From Synanceia verrucosa (Eukaryota; Chordata; Actinopteri; Perciformes; Synanceiidae), in contig CM056567.1 in assembly GCA_029721515.1 (NCBI GenBank), positions 7,775,507-7,839,506 on the forward strand: a stretch of 64,000 bases of DNA, written 5' to 3'. The notes under the pieces are model-generated. The model did not search any database. It saw only the letters and a list, made by a program, of their open reading frames with translations, and had not been told where the DNA came from. Every line of letters begins with the position of its first letter. The first letter of the stretch is position 1. The position numbers and the translations under genes are program-made. Below, piece by piece: positions 1 through 12,274 of the stretch.

Positions 1-1400
1 AAAGTGTGGATGAGATCCAGCTAACGCGTTCAATACGGTCCTGGATCAGCAGCGTCACGAGGGATTCGTGTTAACAAAGAAAACATCTTCTCAGCAGGAA
101 GACATGTCAGGTTGATATTGGTCCAAAGCAGGGTCTCTTTTCTGTCTCAGGAGTGACCTGGCTGGTTCCAGCCGGAGCCCTGGACGACGCCGAGCCATTT
201 AATGCCTTGTTTTTAGTTTTTCCTCCTTCCCTTTCTTCCAGGCTTTTTGGATGGGAGCTGCTAAGCTGCCTTTACTCTGCTTCCAATTTCCTCCTGCTCT
301 TTTGTTCTTCCTCTTTTCTCCAAGATCTGATGAAGAGGAGTTTTTAGACGTTCCTGATGATACAGGTTTTACCCGTTCCAGATCCTCTTTTATCTTTGAT
401 GCCTTATTTTCCCACAATACGCTCAACTTTTGTCTTGTTTTTCTCCCTCTTTTGTTCCCTTTTTCCTGACCCCGCAGCCGTTCGAGCTGGAGTTTATGTA
501 ACAGCGGCAGAACTTTCCAGCTTGGAACGGCCTCATTTGAAGATGGAGTGAGGAGAATGAGTGGGAGAGAAAGAAAAAGGAAAGTGTCATGTAATATTAC
601 ACTGGCTAACCCTGAGGGCAAACGACACCTCACCTTAGACTTCATTATTCCAGGGCCGTTTTGCTCCAAATGCACATATGTAAGAATAAATTTACATCAG
701 TCTCCTAAGCAGTAACAAATACGTTAATTTCAATTGAAAAGCAGGAATGTGAAAGTCCTGGTTTGCCCTGGAATAAAATCAAACCAGGCTTCCCTCCCAG
801 AGCACAGGGCTGCCTGGAGGCTGCACACCAGCTGCACTGGACGGGATATCACTGTTCACCACTGCCAAGCATGAACCGACCGTGTGTGTATGTGTGTCAC
901 ATTAAAAATTTTGAGTTACAAAACACACACCATACATTGATTAAAGTACTTTTGATGATGCATGTCTCCCAAGCAGGCCATCGATCTTAACTCTTAAAGC
1001 TATAATCCAAACACCAGCCCAAAGGCTTCATGTCTTCAGCAAGTCATTTATTATCCACCCACTTCACGCACCTTTCACACTAGTCAATGCGATTGCAAGG
1101 GCTCTGGATGTCCTATTATACAGGCTAGACATTTCAGTCAGTGAGTATGACTTTCCATATATAACACCTCAAGCTGTCACACTGGAAAAGACTGACTGGA
1201 ATCAGGAAAAATTCCCAGTGTGGGAGTTGCGTGATGGGGCATTGTTGTGTAAATTTTATCTTTTCCTTTAAAATGTTTCTAATTAAAATATATTAATGTC
1301 AATTACACATTCAGTTGTAAAATAACAATAAGTATTTGAGGTTCATTGCTATTGGTAAATGTCAGATTACTTCTTTGTGTGTGTTTTCCTGGCCATCTGT
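1..1400. other. Unique noncoding stretch with pyrimidine tract
   Basis: I recognise no gene or repeat here. Positions 215-475 are strongly pyrimidine-rich on the plus strand and hold two acceptor-like sites, near 240 and 476. The second reads TTCCTGACCCCGCAG; almost the same word recurs at 15093-15108, also after a pyrimidine tract. Open frames on both strands across 153-675 are compositional, because the tract is stop-poor when read either way. No domain is visible in them. Confidence 0.5.
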
Positions 1401-1687
1401 CTAATAGTTCACTCAAAACCACAACCTGCTGATGACCCGAGAGCTCTGGGGGCGAAGTCGTACATCATCTAGGAACTGTCAGTGTCTGCACTGACAGTAC
1501 CTGACCTGACCTATCCAGTCAGTGTTGTGATATTTCACTGCATAAGTGTAAAATTTGACCAGCTGGTGATGCTCGAGAAAAAGTCAGGGGGACCATGAAT
1601 GTCAAAACCAGGACAAACCATCCAATAGCCAGATTGGTGAGATTTCAGTGTGCACAAATGTGGTGGATCGACTGGCATCTCCATCTT
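1401..1687 (+). mobile_element. Old teleost interspersed repeat, degenerate copy
   Basis: This stretch keeps several phrases of a repeat that I remember as very common in perch-like fish introns: 'TTCACTCAAAACCACAA', 'AAAGTCAGGGGGACCATGAA', 'CCATCCAATAG' and a 'GTGGTGGATCGACTGGCATC' end. The order of the phrases is the expected one. Gaps and substitutions show an old insertion. It encodes nothing. The repeat at 12275-12520 carries an end of the same type. The class is not settled; it may be a SINE or a decayed LINE 3' region. Confidence 0.6.
1475..1498. repeat. Short perfect hairpin
   Basis: Ten-base arms ACTGTCAGTG and CACTGACAGT are exact reverse complements separated by TCTG. The hairpin sits inside the degenerate repeat at 1401-1687. 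Its stem is too short for a microRNA precursor, so it is probably incidental. Confidence 0.7.
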
Positions 1688-4600
1688 AAGATGAAAATAG
1701 AGAAATTTGTGTTTCTAACTCAGCTGCAGAAAGCATAATTACATTTTTTCATGTTTTTATAATCCCTGTTGTTTGTAACCTTGTTAATAAAAGCAAGATA
1801 CAAATTAATTATTTAATAATCATTTCCGCTGTTTAAAGTTATATCATTTAAGCCAGGTGAGTGAATCTTGGTATTATTCTCATCTGGTATCAAGTCTCTC
1901 CATGCCAATATTGTTGGAGTCTGTTGTGGCGTGTCTGTCCAACTGTAAAGCTTCCAAAATCTTTCTATTGTTACCGAGTTCAAGACCTCTTGTTCAACTG
2001 CTGGGCAATGATACAAAGTCCTTGGGGTGAAGAGAGATTTATGTATTGGGCTGATTCACCGGACAGGCCAGTATGCACAGAGCATGCCTCTTCACTGATC
2101 CATAATGTGAAAGATATAGTGCTCACACATCTAGTACAGCAGGAGTGATTTTCACTGCCGTTTTGTTGCCTTTCATGAAAGTCTGTTGCTTCCATGTGTA
2201 AAAACAAGCTCTACAGTATGATTTATGCTAACAATGTGGGTTTTTGAGCAGCCTGTTAGTACGAGAGACGATGCTGTCAATGCAGGGAAGGAGTTGTACT
2301 TCACTTTGTCAGGAGAAGACACGGTTTAACTACATTTATTTAATGTCCTTCCAACATAACACATGCATTCATATACTTGGGATGCATAATGGGATGGTTT
2401 TCGTGCCAAACATATGTAGCCGAATGTTCAACTTTTGCCTTTCCCATTTCCTCGCTCATGTCATTCGGTAATGTGAGAACTGCATCCAAGAGTTCTTCTT
2501 AATTTTTATGGCGTTGAATTTCGTGATGTTTCTGTCTGTGAGCGTACATGCTGTAGAGGATTCCTCCCCGTACACGTGTACAAATGCATCTGCTTCACCT
2601 ATGTGCCTCCCTGTGTGACGTGAGGTGCTGAAAGCGCTCTCTGCGGGCCTCATAACGCACAAACCTTTTTCCAATTAGCCGGCCAAGTTGGGCTCAGTGG
2701 TGCTTAGGTCTGCTGTAAATCCGACCCAGGCAAAACACCCACTGGATCCTGCTCCAAAGGGACAGATAGAGAGAGAGGAAGAGGGAGGAAGCTGTCAAAA
2801 GCTGTGCAGCATTTTGTCGGATGATTTCCGGGCCTCTCATGCTGCAGGTCAGTGTCTGGCCCTGTGACTGTCAGCAGTTAGCCAGTTAAAGGACATCCGT
2901 ATGGTTTCATGCAGGGAAATCCAGACAGATTCTGATCTTTGTGGCGATATAACAACCACACACACATAGGCACACAGCCACAAACACTCCCATGTGCAAA
3001 TATGAAATCTTTTTTTTATACAAAATCTTTTTTTTCTGTACTGACTGGAGCAGAAGCGTGTGTTCATGTCAGCAGAAGAGTCTGTTGTTTTCGGTAAACA
3101 GCGGGTAGCTAACTGCCACCAAGTGAGATTCTCGTTACGTTAGTCTTTCCAGCGGCTGTCATCTGAGCACACTGTGGTTTATGTTTCAGAGTAACTATGA
3201 ACCAATTTTGTTGTTAATATGCTGCGAGACCATGTAATTATCTCCTACTTTCCCTTATTTAATTCTATGAAAACGTTTCTTTGAGTCAGAAATGTAACCA
3301 TAATCAGTTAAACCAAAATTGTATTCTGAAGAAACAAAGGAAAGTGAAACATCATTGAAAACGATCTCTTTTCAGAATACCACATTTGGTTTCTTTTGCT
3401 CTGTTTATGTAGCACGCACCATGGAGACATTTTTAGTGGACATGAAAGCCAGTGGAGCTGAGTGAATAAGACCTGGTGTCCTCTGAGATGTGCTTTGGAA
3501 GACAAAAGCAGAACTCCAACTGCAAAGGAGCATCCAACATTCACATTTTCCTCTATGTCCTCGGTTTTATCCACTTCTTGGCAGGTGTGAATGAGTGCAA
3601 ATAAAAGATGCAGTGAGAAAAATGGAGACGTGCCTAAACCAAGATGAAAGTGATGACACTTTCTTTTGAGCAGTACTCTTCAGCATGAGCAACCATCATG
3701 TCTTCGTCCATATGGCAGTGACATGGCCAAAATCTTTCTTCAAAGTCTACTGTTGTTTTACCACACATCAACATTAACCACTTAAATTGCCATAGTACAG
3801 TATATAGTATATCTAGCTCAGTTTTTTTGTTATTAATTCCTCTTAAAATCTAACCAATAACAGCAAAGTATTTAGAGAACGACAGCTTGGCCAGACTGAC
3901 TTGGTCGCTAAATTTTGTGCAGCGTCACAGGAAGTATGGGCGGGTCCAGGCTGTCATTCCATGTTATCAGGTCCAAATTGAACAAATTTGCATGTTAACA
4001 TTGTAGAGACTTAATCTTGTTTAGCCATGACAAGGGCATCTGCTTAATGTAAAATGTGATCAGTGTTTTCTTGCAGCAGTAAGTAAATCAACTTTTGTGT
4101 ATAATTTATGTTTAAATTGCTCCGCTGCCTTTCCAGCTATTCCCCAGCAGAAGCTCTAAAATCAGTATCTAATGCAGCACAAAAACTCTAAAATCCTGAA
4201 CCCTAAAGGTTACAGCGGTATTATAAATGATCTCACTGATGTTGCTGTAGTTTGTAGCAGTGGGATGTGCTGCAGCCACAATCCAGCTGAAACACTAAAT
4301 CTATTCTAACACCTGAATCCAGAGGCACCAGCCATCATGATGGCGACACCTCCATCATGAATGCTCAAGCCGCTTGGGTGGACCTGGTAATGGAAGCTCA
4401 AAGAGTGGACTGTTCAAGGACACAACCCCCCATTCACACCCAGCTCCAGTGCTGCATGGTCTGGTTCAACTTTACAACATGAAGGGGGTCTTAAAAACAT
4501 GCCCTGTCACTACTTAACCTATACGCACACCCGCCTACCCACGACTCACCGATCTTTGACACGTGCCAGCGGGGCTGTAGCTGTAGCAGGCTATTTATGA

Positions 4601-5590
4601 TATCATGACATCATCAGTCCAGGTGATGGAGTGCTGTGTCATGCTTTGTTTGGTTTTCCAGCACTAACCGTACTAGCAATAACACCAGTCCTGGGAAAAC
4701 ATGTCAGTGGGGGATATAAGTGAGAGTGGCGCATGACGGTGTGGAGAGGAAAAGAACATAAACTAATAACCCAGGGGTTGCATGTGTTCAGAAGAAATTC
4801 AGGTTTGATTGTAAGAGTAGAATTATAACACGGTGCTCTCAATCATAGTTTCACCTTCAGTGACCTTTGCCCCCATCGCACATCACAACACTGACAGTGT
4901 GCTCCTTGTGACACATGAAGTACCTCTTCATATTTAACATACTGTATGACGGTTACATACATACATATAGTACACAGTGTAGAGCCACACACACCCATGT
5001 ACACTTGAAGCATCATTTGTTTTGAAGGACGGTGACTTATGCTGCCTAATTTTCGTAGCTTTTTCTAATAATTTCAACGATTTCAGGTCACAAAAATGCG
5101 CTGAGTAACAAAAATGTGATTGCAAGCAGGGCCTGTTTTGGGTAAATATTAATAGTGGCAACATTTTAATGCAAAAACATCGAAATGATACTTCTGTCAA
5201 GTTTACTAATTGTTTCTCCTCTCCTTTAAATTCTTAACAGCATACAACAGCTTGTTAATGTAATGCTTTTTGGCAAAATAGCATCCTCGAACACTCAGCT
5301 ATACACAGGCATACAAAGCTTTTGTTCATAGTTTTGTTAACCTGGAAAATAATGTAACTTTATTATAATTAATAAGAAAATAAAACGCTTAGTTAGGTTT
5401 AGTTTCAGAAAGACATTTTGTGTCCCATAATTTGAAACCAGCAGCTCCCTGAAAGGTAGTAGTTTAATTTGGTTTGTAGCAAATAAGCTAAACCATCTAA
5501 AATCACTTGTCTGGTTCTTTAGCATGAATTAGCATGAATCATAGACAGAGTGAAACAGCAGGGAGTGAAATGGTGTCAGATAGAGTTATA
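1688..5590. other. Unique noncoding stretch
   Basis: No gene is recognised. 2740-2880 has a GC-balanced, low-repeat texture that could be conserved noncoding DNA. A degenerate CA-rich segment lies at 2950-2995. A perfect 14-base palindrome GCCATCATGATGGC occupies 4331-4344, and the sequence around 4310-4480 resembles a decayed mobile element that I cannot name. Open frames here are short and have no domains. Confidence 0.45.
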
Positions 5591-5595
5591 AATAA

Positions 5596-5634
5596 ATGGA
5601 TGGATGGATGATTTATTTATTTATTTATTTATTT
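5596..5634 (+). repeat. Compound tetranucleotide microsatellite
   Basis: A short (ATGG)n run at 5596-5610 passes directly into (ATTT)n at 5611-5634. (ATGG)n is the usual tail of a teleost SINE/LINE family also seen at 15401-15459, so this may be the end of a lost copy. Confidence 0.9.
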
Positions 5635-5975
5635 TACTAATTATATGATCAATTCTCTGCACAATATATACAAGTACCAAACTGAGAATGTGAGCATGAC
5701 CACCAATAATTATGGCTGCCACGAAAATTAGCAAATGACTGGAGCAAGGTGTGGACGCTTGGATCAGCAAGGAAAGAATGACAGGCGTAGTGGAGGGCTC
5801 CATGAAATGAGTCATACATTAGCACGTCTTTATAGTGTGTACCTCATTTAAAAAAAGGTTCAGTGTACCTAAAAATAGAAGCAAGTAACATGCTTGGAAA
5901 ACTGCATCTGGTATTTCCATTTTCACATTTTGGGTACTTTCGTTAAATGTGTGACGGGGTTAAAACCAAAATGAT

Positions 5976-6011
5976 GGTGGTGTGATGTGGTCAGAGACTC
6001 ATCACACCACC
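5976..6011. repeat. Perfect 12-bp inverted repeat
   Basis: GGTGGTGTGATG at 5976-5987 and CATCACACCACC at 6000-6011 are exact reverse complements with a 12-base spacer. No terminal repeats or target duplications of a mobile element are evident around it. Confidence 0.75.
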
Positions 6012-6329
6012 TGTAGACCCGCCCTCTCTACCGGTGCTCTGAAGGCCAAGTCGGCCTGTGACGACAAAAAGCATCTCCAAGGAAACACATCCGAATTTTC
6101 ATTTCCTGAACGGGTTTGATTTCACATGCTCTTTGGTGTGTGTGGGCATGTATCAGTGCATCTGTAGTTACATATTGGTGTCATTGTGAAATGGTAACAT
6201 GCAATCACAACACTAATGAGGTTAAATGGGACATATGGCTTCTCTTGAAGTGTATTGCAGCGAGCAACAGAGACATCCACATGTTGGAAGGATGGTAACA
6301 GTGTTTCCTGTTTAATGTTTCCTTTTCAG

Positions 6330-6459
6330 AGAGGTGACGAGTGTGGATGCCTGCCACAGCTGACAGATGAGGTCACTGTAGGAAAAGGAAGTGGGATGCT
6401 CCTGTTTGACCTGTCGCCTGGGCGTAGGAAACAGGAAACGTCATCTGAGGCCAAGTCAG
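6330..6459 (+). other. Weak candidate internal exon
   Basis: A good polypyrimidine tract and acceptor (CCTTTTCAG, ending at 6329) precede an open frame of 130 bases that ends at a donor-like AG|GTCAGT at 6460. The translated frame begins RGDECGCLPQLTDEV. It matches no family I know. One splice-flanked open frame of this size is expected by chance in a window this long, so this is only a pointer for transcript data. Confidence 0.15.
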
Positions 6460-8320
6460 GTCAGTCTGTCGGTGTCTCTATAGCCCCTGCTTTATTACAC
6501 GGGCAAACTTAATTTTAACTTCATTGAAATGTCAAGGATGAAAATGTAGTAGTTAGTGATGAGAAAGACGTTACTAAACAAGTCTAAAGGGCTATTCTGA
6601 ACAGCAAAACTCGAAGGTGGCATGAAAAGTCATAGATAGGGGGCAAAATGTCGAAATTTTCAATAGGATCTGCCAGTGCCACATATACCCCCATAAGTCA
6701 GTGGCACTAGATAATTGGCTTCTGTTATCATTGTGCAGATGAATGAGTGTGAACAATGTCGTCCTGCGAACAACGGTCATCCCACTGCTCTTTTTGCCGA
6801 AGCCATTTTTTAGGTGAAACTGGAGAAAACATCACATTCTGTGGATTTTTGGCTAGTTGAGAGAGAAGAGGGTTAGGGAGGGGAAAATAATTTGGCAAAA
6901 CAGTTTAATAGAAGCGTGACACATGGTAGATAGTTGGTGGATTAGACTAAAACTTAATGTGGTCTGGCCTCTGTCCATGTAGAGAAACCACAGCAAACCA
7001 TATATCCATTAAGTGATTCCTGAGCAGTTTTTGGCATCAAGCACGGATTCATTTTCCTCTTTTCAGTGTCACGCTCTATCCTGATCTCAAACTCACCCAG
7101 CTCCTCCACCTATTCTTTTTTCTCAGCATGGTTTTATGGTTTCAAAGTGTTGACCCTGATGGTTTTGACACAGCGTAAATCTCTGTCACTGGTTTTCAAC
7201 ATGGGCTCAATGCGACATGGGCAGCCCCAGCCCAAACGCCTTTTCCTTCATAAAGCCCTCGATCGTATTTCCCAGACTATTATGCTTGCATATTTCAATC
7301 TGCATGGTGCGCAAGCGATGGGTGGAGGAGGAAGGGGAGAGAGGGGAGGAATGAAAAACACAAGGAGGTCAGCGAGAAAGACATTTCTTTCTTTCTTTCA
7401 CACCATGTGTTACTGTAAGATATTCATTTCCTCTGTGATTCCTCTCTCCCCCTCCCGCCCTTTGTTTTTCTTCTCCATCACTGTCAGTGTGCACTGGCTG
7501 AGGTAGTCCAGGTCGCATCAAGTCCACCGGATCGCATCTCTGTCTTGGATCCTTCCCTCTAAATCGGTTTCCCAAATTGTGAACTGTGCAGAGTGCAGCT
7601 GTGGTAACTCGAGAGATTCCTGTTGTAGCTCCGAGCCGCCAAAGGTCATTAAAAATGAACATGTTTGACTTCTTAGTCTGGTTTTATGATTGAACTAAAG
7701 GGACAATCTTATTTATCAAATCAAATCTAGATATAGATCTGTTGACTTCATGTGCGATTTTGAGTCAAACTTGGTTTGACTGTAAGGTAACACGGCAGCA
7801 GCTCAATCTGCTTACAGGGCTTTCATTTGGAAGGCAATGATATGTTTTTTTTATTTATGTCAGGCAGTAAACCATAGATACTTTTACAACCAAAGACAAA
7901 TTGACACAATTCTGTCTTGTTCTTCTTTCTTTTCTAACCCTTGGCCTGTGCTGCCTGACTTTTTAATTTAACATGCATTATGGCTCCGACTTACATTCTT
8001 GTCATAAAATCCTAAAATCACGACTGTGGTTGCACTTCAAAACGCTAAGCATCCTGGCAGCCAGAGAGTGGATATAAGTCATTCCATGTGGAGGCGACGG
8101 TCGCTGAGACTCAGTGTTACATGCTTCTGTGCACGTCCCATGCACAGTAGCCAAGGATCCTCATTACATTGTGTGGTTTCATTTAAGTCTTAATGTGCTT
8201 TCGTTAACTGTTTGCATCATTGATGTTCTTGATATGATTCAAAAGCAGATCAGAGGTCATCGGTGTTCACAAATATTCTAATAACATAAGGTACCATGAC
8301 TTCCTGTCCCGCTTGTGAAC

Positions 8321-8482
8321 TTTGCCAAGTAAGTTTGCACAAACAAGGAATTTAGCTTGGTATTCTGGTGCATGACATATAAACATATAAATGCAGTGCA
8401 GACATGAGAATCAACAAACATATAAACACAGTGCATAAATATGAATGCAAAAACTCTGATTATGTGATAAAAACATAGACAA
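8321..8482 (-). mobile_element. Dispersed repeat fragment, copy 1
   Basis: The segment starts TTGCCAAGTAAGTTTGCA and continues with an AGGAATTT..CTTGGTAT block, then a stretch rich in ATAAACATAT. The same words in the same order occur at 33137-33340, so the two are copies of one family. I remember this sequence as the end region of a teleost retroelement, usually read on the strand opposite to the one shown. No coding capacity remains. Confidence 0.6.
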
Positions 8483-11000
8483 AAAAACAATGTAATTAAG
8501 GGCTCAGGGTGGACCATGGGCCTTACTGATGAGATTTGTGGTAATTTGTTGATGCAGACTTTTTGTGTGGTTGATGAGGCTCATCTCAGCTCAGATTCCT
8601 AAATCAAACAAAGTCTGAAGCCAGTAAAGTTGTCCAAATAATGTCCATAGTTCAGGCTCCATCAGTTAAACTACTCATCTTCTCAGTCTCATTTTGTATT
8701 TAACAGCCCTTAATGCGTGTTTTTTCTTTTGTCTGTTCAAAATAGGCACATACTTTATAAAGTGCCTCCCCCAAATGCTGAGCTTTAATTATTCTCATCA
8801 TGTGAAACAGTGCGTGGGTTTGGAGTAAAAGAGGAGGATGCATGTGCTGTTTGAAGAAACAGAGATTTTTGTCATGGAATGATGCTGTTGTGTTTTGTGA
8901 GGACGTCACCATGGCATTGCTGGGATAATATTTAACCAGGTGCTGGATGTGGATTGGGTGTCGTTTATAGAGCTGAGTGCTTTATAGAGTCCATATCCCT
9001 GCTCAGCGGGGCCCTCTTTGGGATCAGAGTGGTAACACGGAGGTCTGCCTGTCCCCCAGAGACAGAGAGACAGAGGAAAGAGCTGGACACCCTAATGGAG
9101 AGAGAAACAAAGTGAACACCAGATATAGACAGAGCTAAATACTCCTGTGTCTGGCAGTGACAGTTAAATCCACATTGCAATGCTTCAAATCAGGCCCCGT
9201 ATTCTTGCTATTGTTTGAACAATTTTTAATCACATTTTGGGCTCCACGCCACACTGAAGTAAAACTAAAGAGCTCTGCTAAATTCCTGCCTTTGGGATTT
9301 GGATTCCTGTGTTCTGACACATATGCTTTATATACGATTTATTTTCCTAACCAGACACTCGCTGGCATGTAACGTAACTGACTGTGGTCAAAAACAGGGA
9401 GAGGTTGACCCCACCCCGCCCGAGTCTCGCCCCACGCTTTACAGCTCGCTTTATGTCTCTGTGAAAGTGAGAGAGGCTGAGAGATTCAGGAAGGAGAATA
9501 GTAGGATTTGGGCCCTAATAGAGGGCCACCTCGGTGGCTAAGGTTACCTCTGCTCATTCTACCCTCCCTTCTTTCCTCCTTTTTTCCACATGAACAGGAA
9601 AACCCTGGCTCTCCCTCCTTCTGAGTAGTGGTGTGTAACTCTATGTGTCTATGACAGAGAGGTGGCTCGAACTGGATCTGCTTGGCCTTGGGAAAACCAC
9701 ATCGTGTATTCCTAGCCCCCAACATGCTCCCCACAGAGATCAGGGGCGTTCACGGCTGCCTCTCATAAAATCTGCACCCCACATTCATCTCCACCATGTT
9801 TCTTTGTGTCTCCCATTCGTTCTGTCTTGTTTTTCTTCGGCTTCACCAAGTTTAGCATTCTTTCGTTCCTTTCTTCTTTTTCAAATGTGCAAACATGTCA
9901 GTGGTAATTCATGTTGATAGCAGCCTTTTGTCCAAATATTTCCACTGTAACTTTAACCAAGAAATCAATGGTAAATCCTTTTAATCGAGCTGTTTGCTGA
10001 GGTGGCCGCAAAGTCCTGCTTTCCTTGGCTAAGTTGGCAACGATCTGTTTAAACATACGCCGTTTCTCTGTTTAGAGTGGAGTTTTGGATTTAACCCCTC
10101 AGTCCGTTAGTCGTCATACCTGATGGGAACAGATACGCTGAATCTGCTTAAGCTGTCAGTCAGAGTTGGTCTTGGCTGTGAGTGCAGCATGTGCGGGTGG
10201 TGTGTACGGTATCTGCCATGGCTCTACACTGTGTCAGTGTGTGTTTGGATTGTGCACAGTGGTTGTGAGTCGAGAACGTATGCAGGGATTGTGTGTGTCA
10301 TCTGGATAATTATGAGTGTGGTAGATGTGCAGTGTGTCGGTCTGTTTGCTTCCTGATAAGTCTTGTATTGTGCACCGAACTGTCTGTTTCTAAAGTGTGT
10401 GACACTGAGGCTGGTATTGATTTCACCTTGTAAGTCAAAATTTGCTCCTGGAGAGACTGTAGCGTTAACATTTGGAAAACACTTTGAATCACCTTGGTGT
10501 TGAAAAGACAAGTTGAAATAAACTTGCCTTATTGGTGATGCGCCACAAATGTGATTAAACAGTAAAGGCACCATGGACACACACGCTCCTTCTCTTGGTC
10601 TATTCACACATATGATCCCAATTACAGAATTATATACCCCACGAACAGCCTCGCTTTATCCGCTGACTGATGACTGTGGGATTTTAGGGAATCACAACTG
10701 CACCATTTATTGGCTGACACGCTATGAAACACACTAATATGTTGTAGTAATTAGGAGTCCTCAGAAGGACACATGTTACACATGCAGGAACTTAAATGCA
10801 GTTTGACATAAATCATAACCACCTATTCATTCAACCACACTCTACCACAATCACCCTTTCACACACAGCCTCACATAAACACACAGCGCAGTCGGTTCTC
10901 ATCTGCAGGCTGTCCCGGCCCACAGATGTTCCCTCTCAGGGTGATCTCCAGGATTTGGGAAGTGTTTTGAAGTGTTGGGCCAATGACGCGCTCCAAAGCC
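8483..11000. other. Unique noncoding stretch
   Basis: No gene or repeat family is recognised. 10140-10350 is a loose TG-rich segment, not a clean microsatellite. 9540-9900 is pyrimidine-leaning. All open frames are short or overlap each other on both strands. Confidence 0.45.
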
Positions 11001-11062
11001 CCGGAGATTTTACTGGCGGGTCCTATAAGAGTATTTGCTCTACCGACTGAACTCCATAGAGA
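11001..11062 (-). other. Decayed tRNA-like head, uncertain
   Basis: Read on the minus strand, the sequence contains TTCAGTCGGTAGAGC, which closely resembles the A box of a tRNA-Lys-type gene, then ACTCTTATAGGACCC where the anticodon arm would fall. I see no B box of the GGTTCGANNCC type downstream, so this is not an intact tRNA gene. It could be the remains of a tRNA-derived SINE head or a coincidence. Confidence 0.25.
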
Positions 11063-11847
11063 GTCCAGGCTGCTACTGACCACGGTAAATCTGAAGGGAC
11101 AAGAATGAGTGTGTGTGAGTGTTTGAGTGCAAAAAATGTATGACTTTTCAATGTAATTCCTTGGAAATATGTGCAGCACAGCAGCCCTGCAAGCTTTCAT
11201 TCTTGAAGCCTCATACTGATTGGCAGCCTGCCTCTGATACACATGTTTTCTGTTCCCTAATTAGAGAGACTCTACACTGACCCTATTTACATCTTTGTTC
11301 CCCTGATAGCTGATATATTTTGTCGATTCGGCCTCTCAAATGTGAGGGCCAATGGGGGATGGTCCCAATAGAAACCTGAAAACCCATTTGTATACAAAGC
11401 TGTGTTTGTTTTTTGGTTTGCCGCACACTTTGAACTTTTCTTTTTCATATTTATTTTATTTTTATGATAGTTTCCTGAGCAGTGAGCATACAGCAGACTT
11501 GTCCTTTATTACACACTGGAATAGTAACAGGCAGCTCTTATTGTTATTTGTCATGCTTGCCCTGAGGGTGGTGGACAAAAACATTAAACCAGACAAAATT
11601 TGTACCATATTACCATTTTATTTTTTTTTTCTGACATCATGTCTACGCATCAAAATCGTTTTGCTCTGATAAATACCACACATAAGAAGAATAAAATGAT
11701 AAAATAAAAACATAATCAGACTCAACACATAAACATTTCACTTCAATGGGTTCTGAAGGGAAATCTGTGAATGATTTCATAATTTGTTGCAAGACTTATC
11801 AATTTGTGTTTACTACAAAATTTTCCACAGTCATTGCACAACAGTAA
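11063..11847. other. AT-rich noncoding stretch
   Basis: Nothing recognisable beyond T-rich and A-rich runs (11430-11470, 11610-11640, 11690-11715). The 105-residue plus-strand frame at 11352-11669 is hydrophobic because of T-rich codons and has no domain. Confidence 0.45.
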
Positions 11848-12256
11848 GAGAGACACGACCATGGATGGAGGGGTTAGGAATTGCTACAAGGAATCTGGGA
11901 GTGACACTGGATGATCAGCTGTCCTTCACTGCAACAATCTGCTCCTGCAGATTAATGCTTCACAACATAAGGAGGATTTGGCTGTTTCTTGGGCACAGGT
12001 TCTAGTCCAGGTCCTTGTCATCACACAACCAGGCTTCTCGAGCTTCCTCCTGGACCATTATCCTCTACTACAGCTAATGGGCTTGCTACTCCATCACCGA
12101 CTGTTTGCTGTCCTGGCTTCTCAATGGCAGAACGAACAGCAGAAACTGTACAAACCTGTCCTGTTGAAGACTTACTCAGACTTCTGTCTTTATATCAGCA
12201 TATTTGATGTAAGTTACTTTGAATAAAACTGTGGAGATGCTTTTAGCTAAATGTTA
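11848..12256 (+). mobile_element. LINE reverse-transcriptase 3' fragment (Rex/L2-like)
   Basis: The plus-strand translation around 11880-11975 reads NLGVTLDDQLSF, then CRLMLHNIRRI after a gap. This is the conserved stretch after the catalytic core in the reverse transcriptase of Rex1/CR1/L2-type non-LTR elements in fish, where NLGV.LD..L.F is typical. The 3' part ends with CTTTGAATAAA, then AGCTAAATG, matching the usual 'CTTTGGATAAAAGCGTCTGCTAAATG' kind of end. The central part is heavily deleted and frameshifted, and no catalytic motif remains. It is a dead, 5'-truncated insertion. The family level is fairly secure; the exact clade is not. Confidence 0.8.
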
Positions 12257-12274
12257 ACTCATACAGTGCACAGT

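Larger units (their letters stand above)
5635..8320. other. Mostly unique noncoding stretch
   Basis: Apart from the hairpin at 5976-6011 and the weak exon-like frame at 6330-6459, nothing is recognisable. 7190-7320 has the even composition of a conserved noncoding element. 7320-7390 is purine-rich. The 146-residue frame at 7066-7506 has no domain and looks compositional. Confidence 0.45.

Noticed and set aside
199..675. 158-residue lysine-rich minus-strand frame
   Set aside because: The lysine, arginine and serine content is the direct result of reading the opposite strand of a pyrimidine tract.
5848..5880. TTTAAAAAAAGGTTCAGTGT, similar to the start of a fish MITE
   Set aside because: Only about 20 bases agree and the body that should follow is absent.
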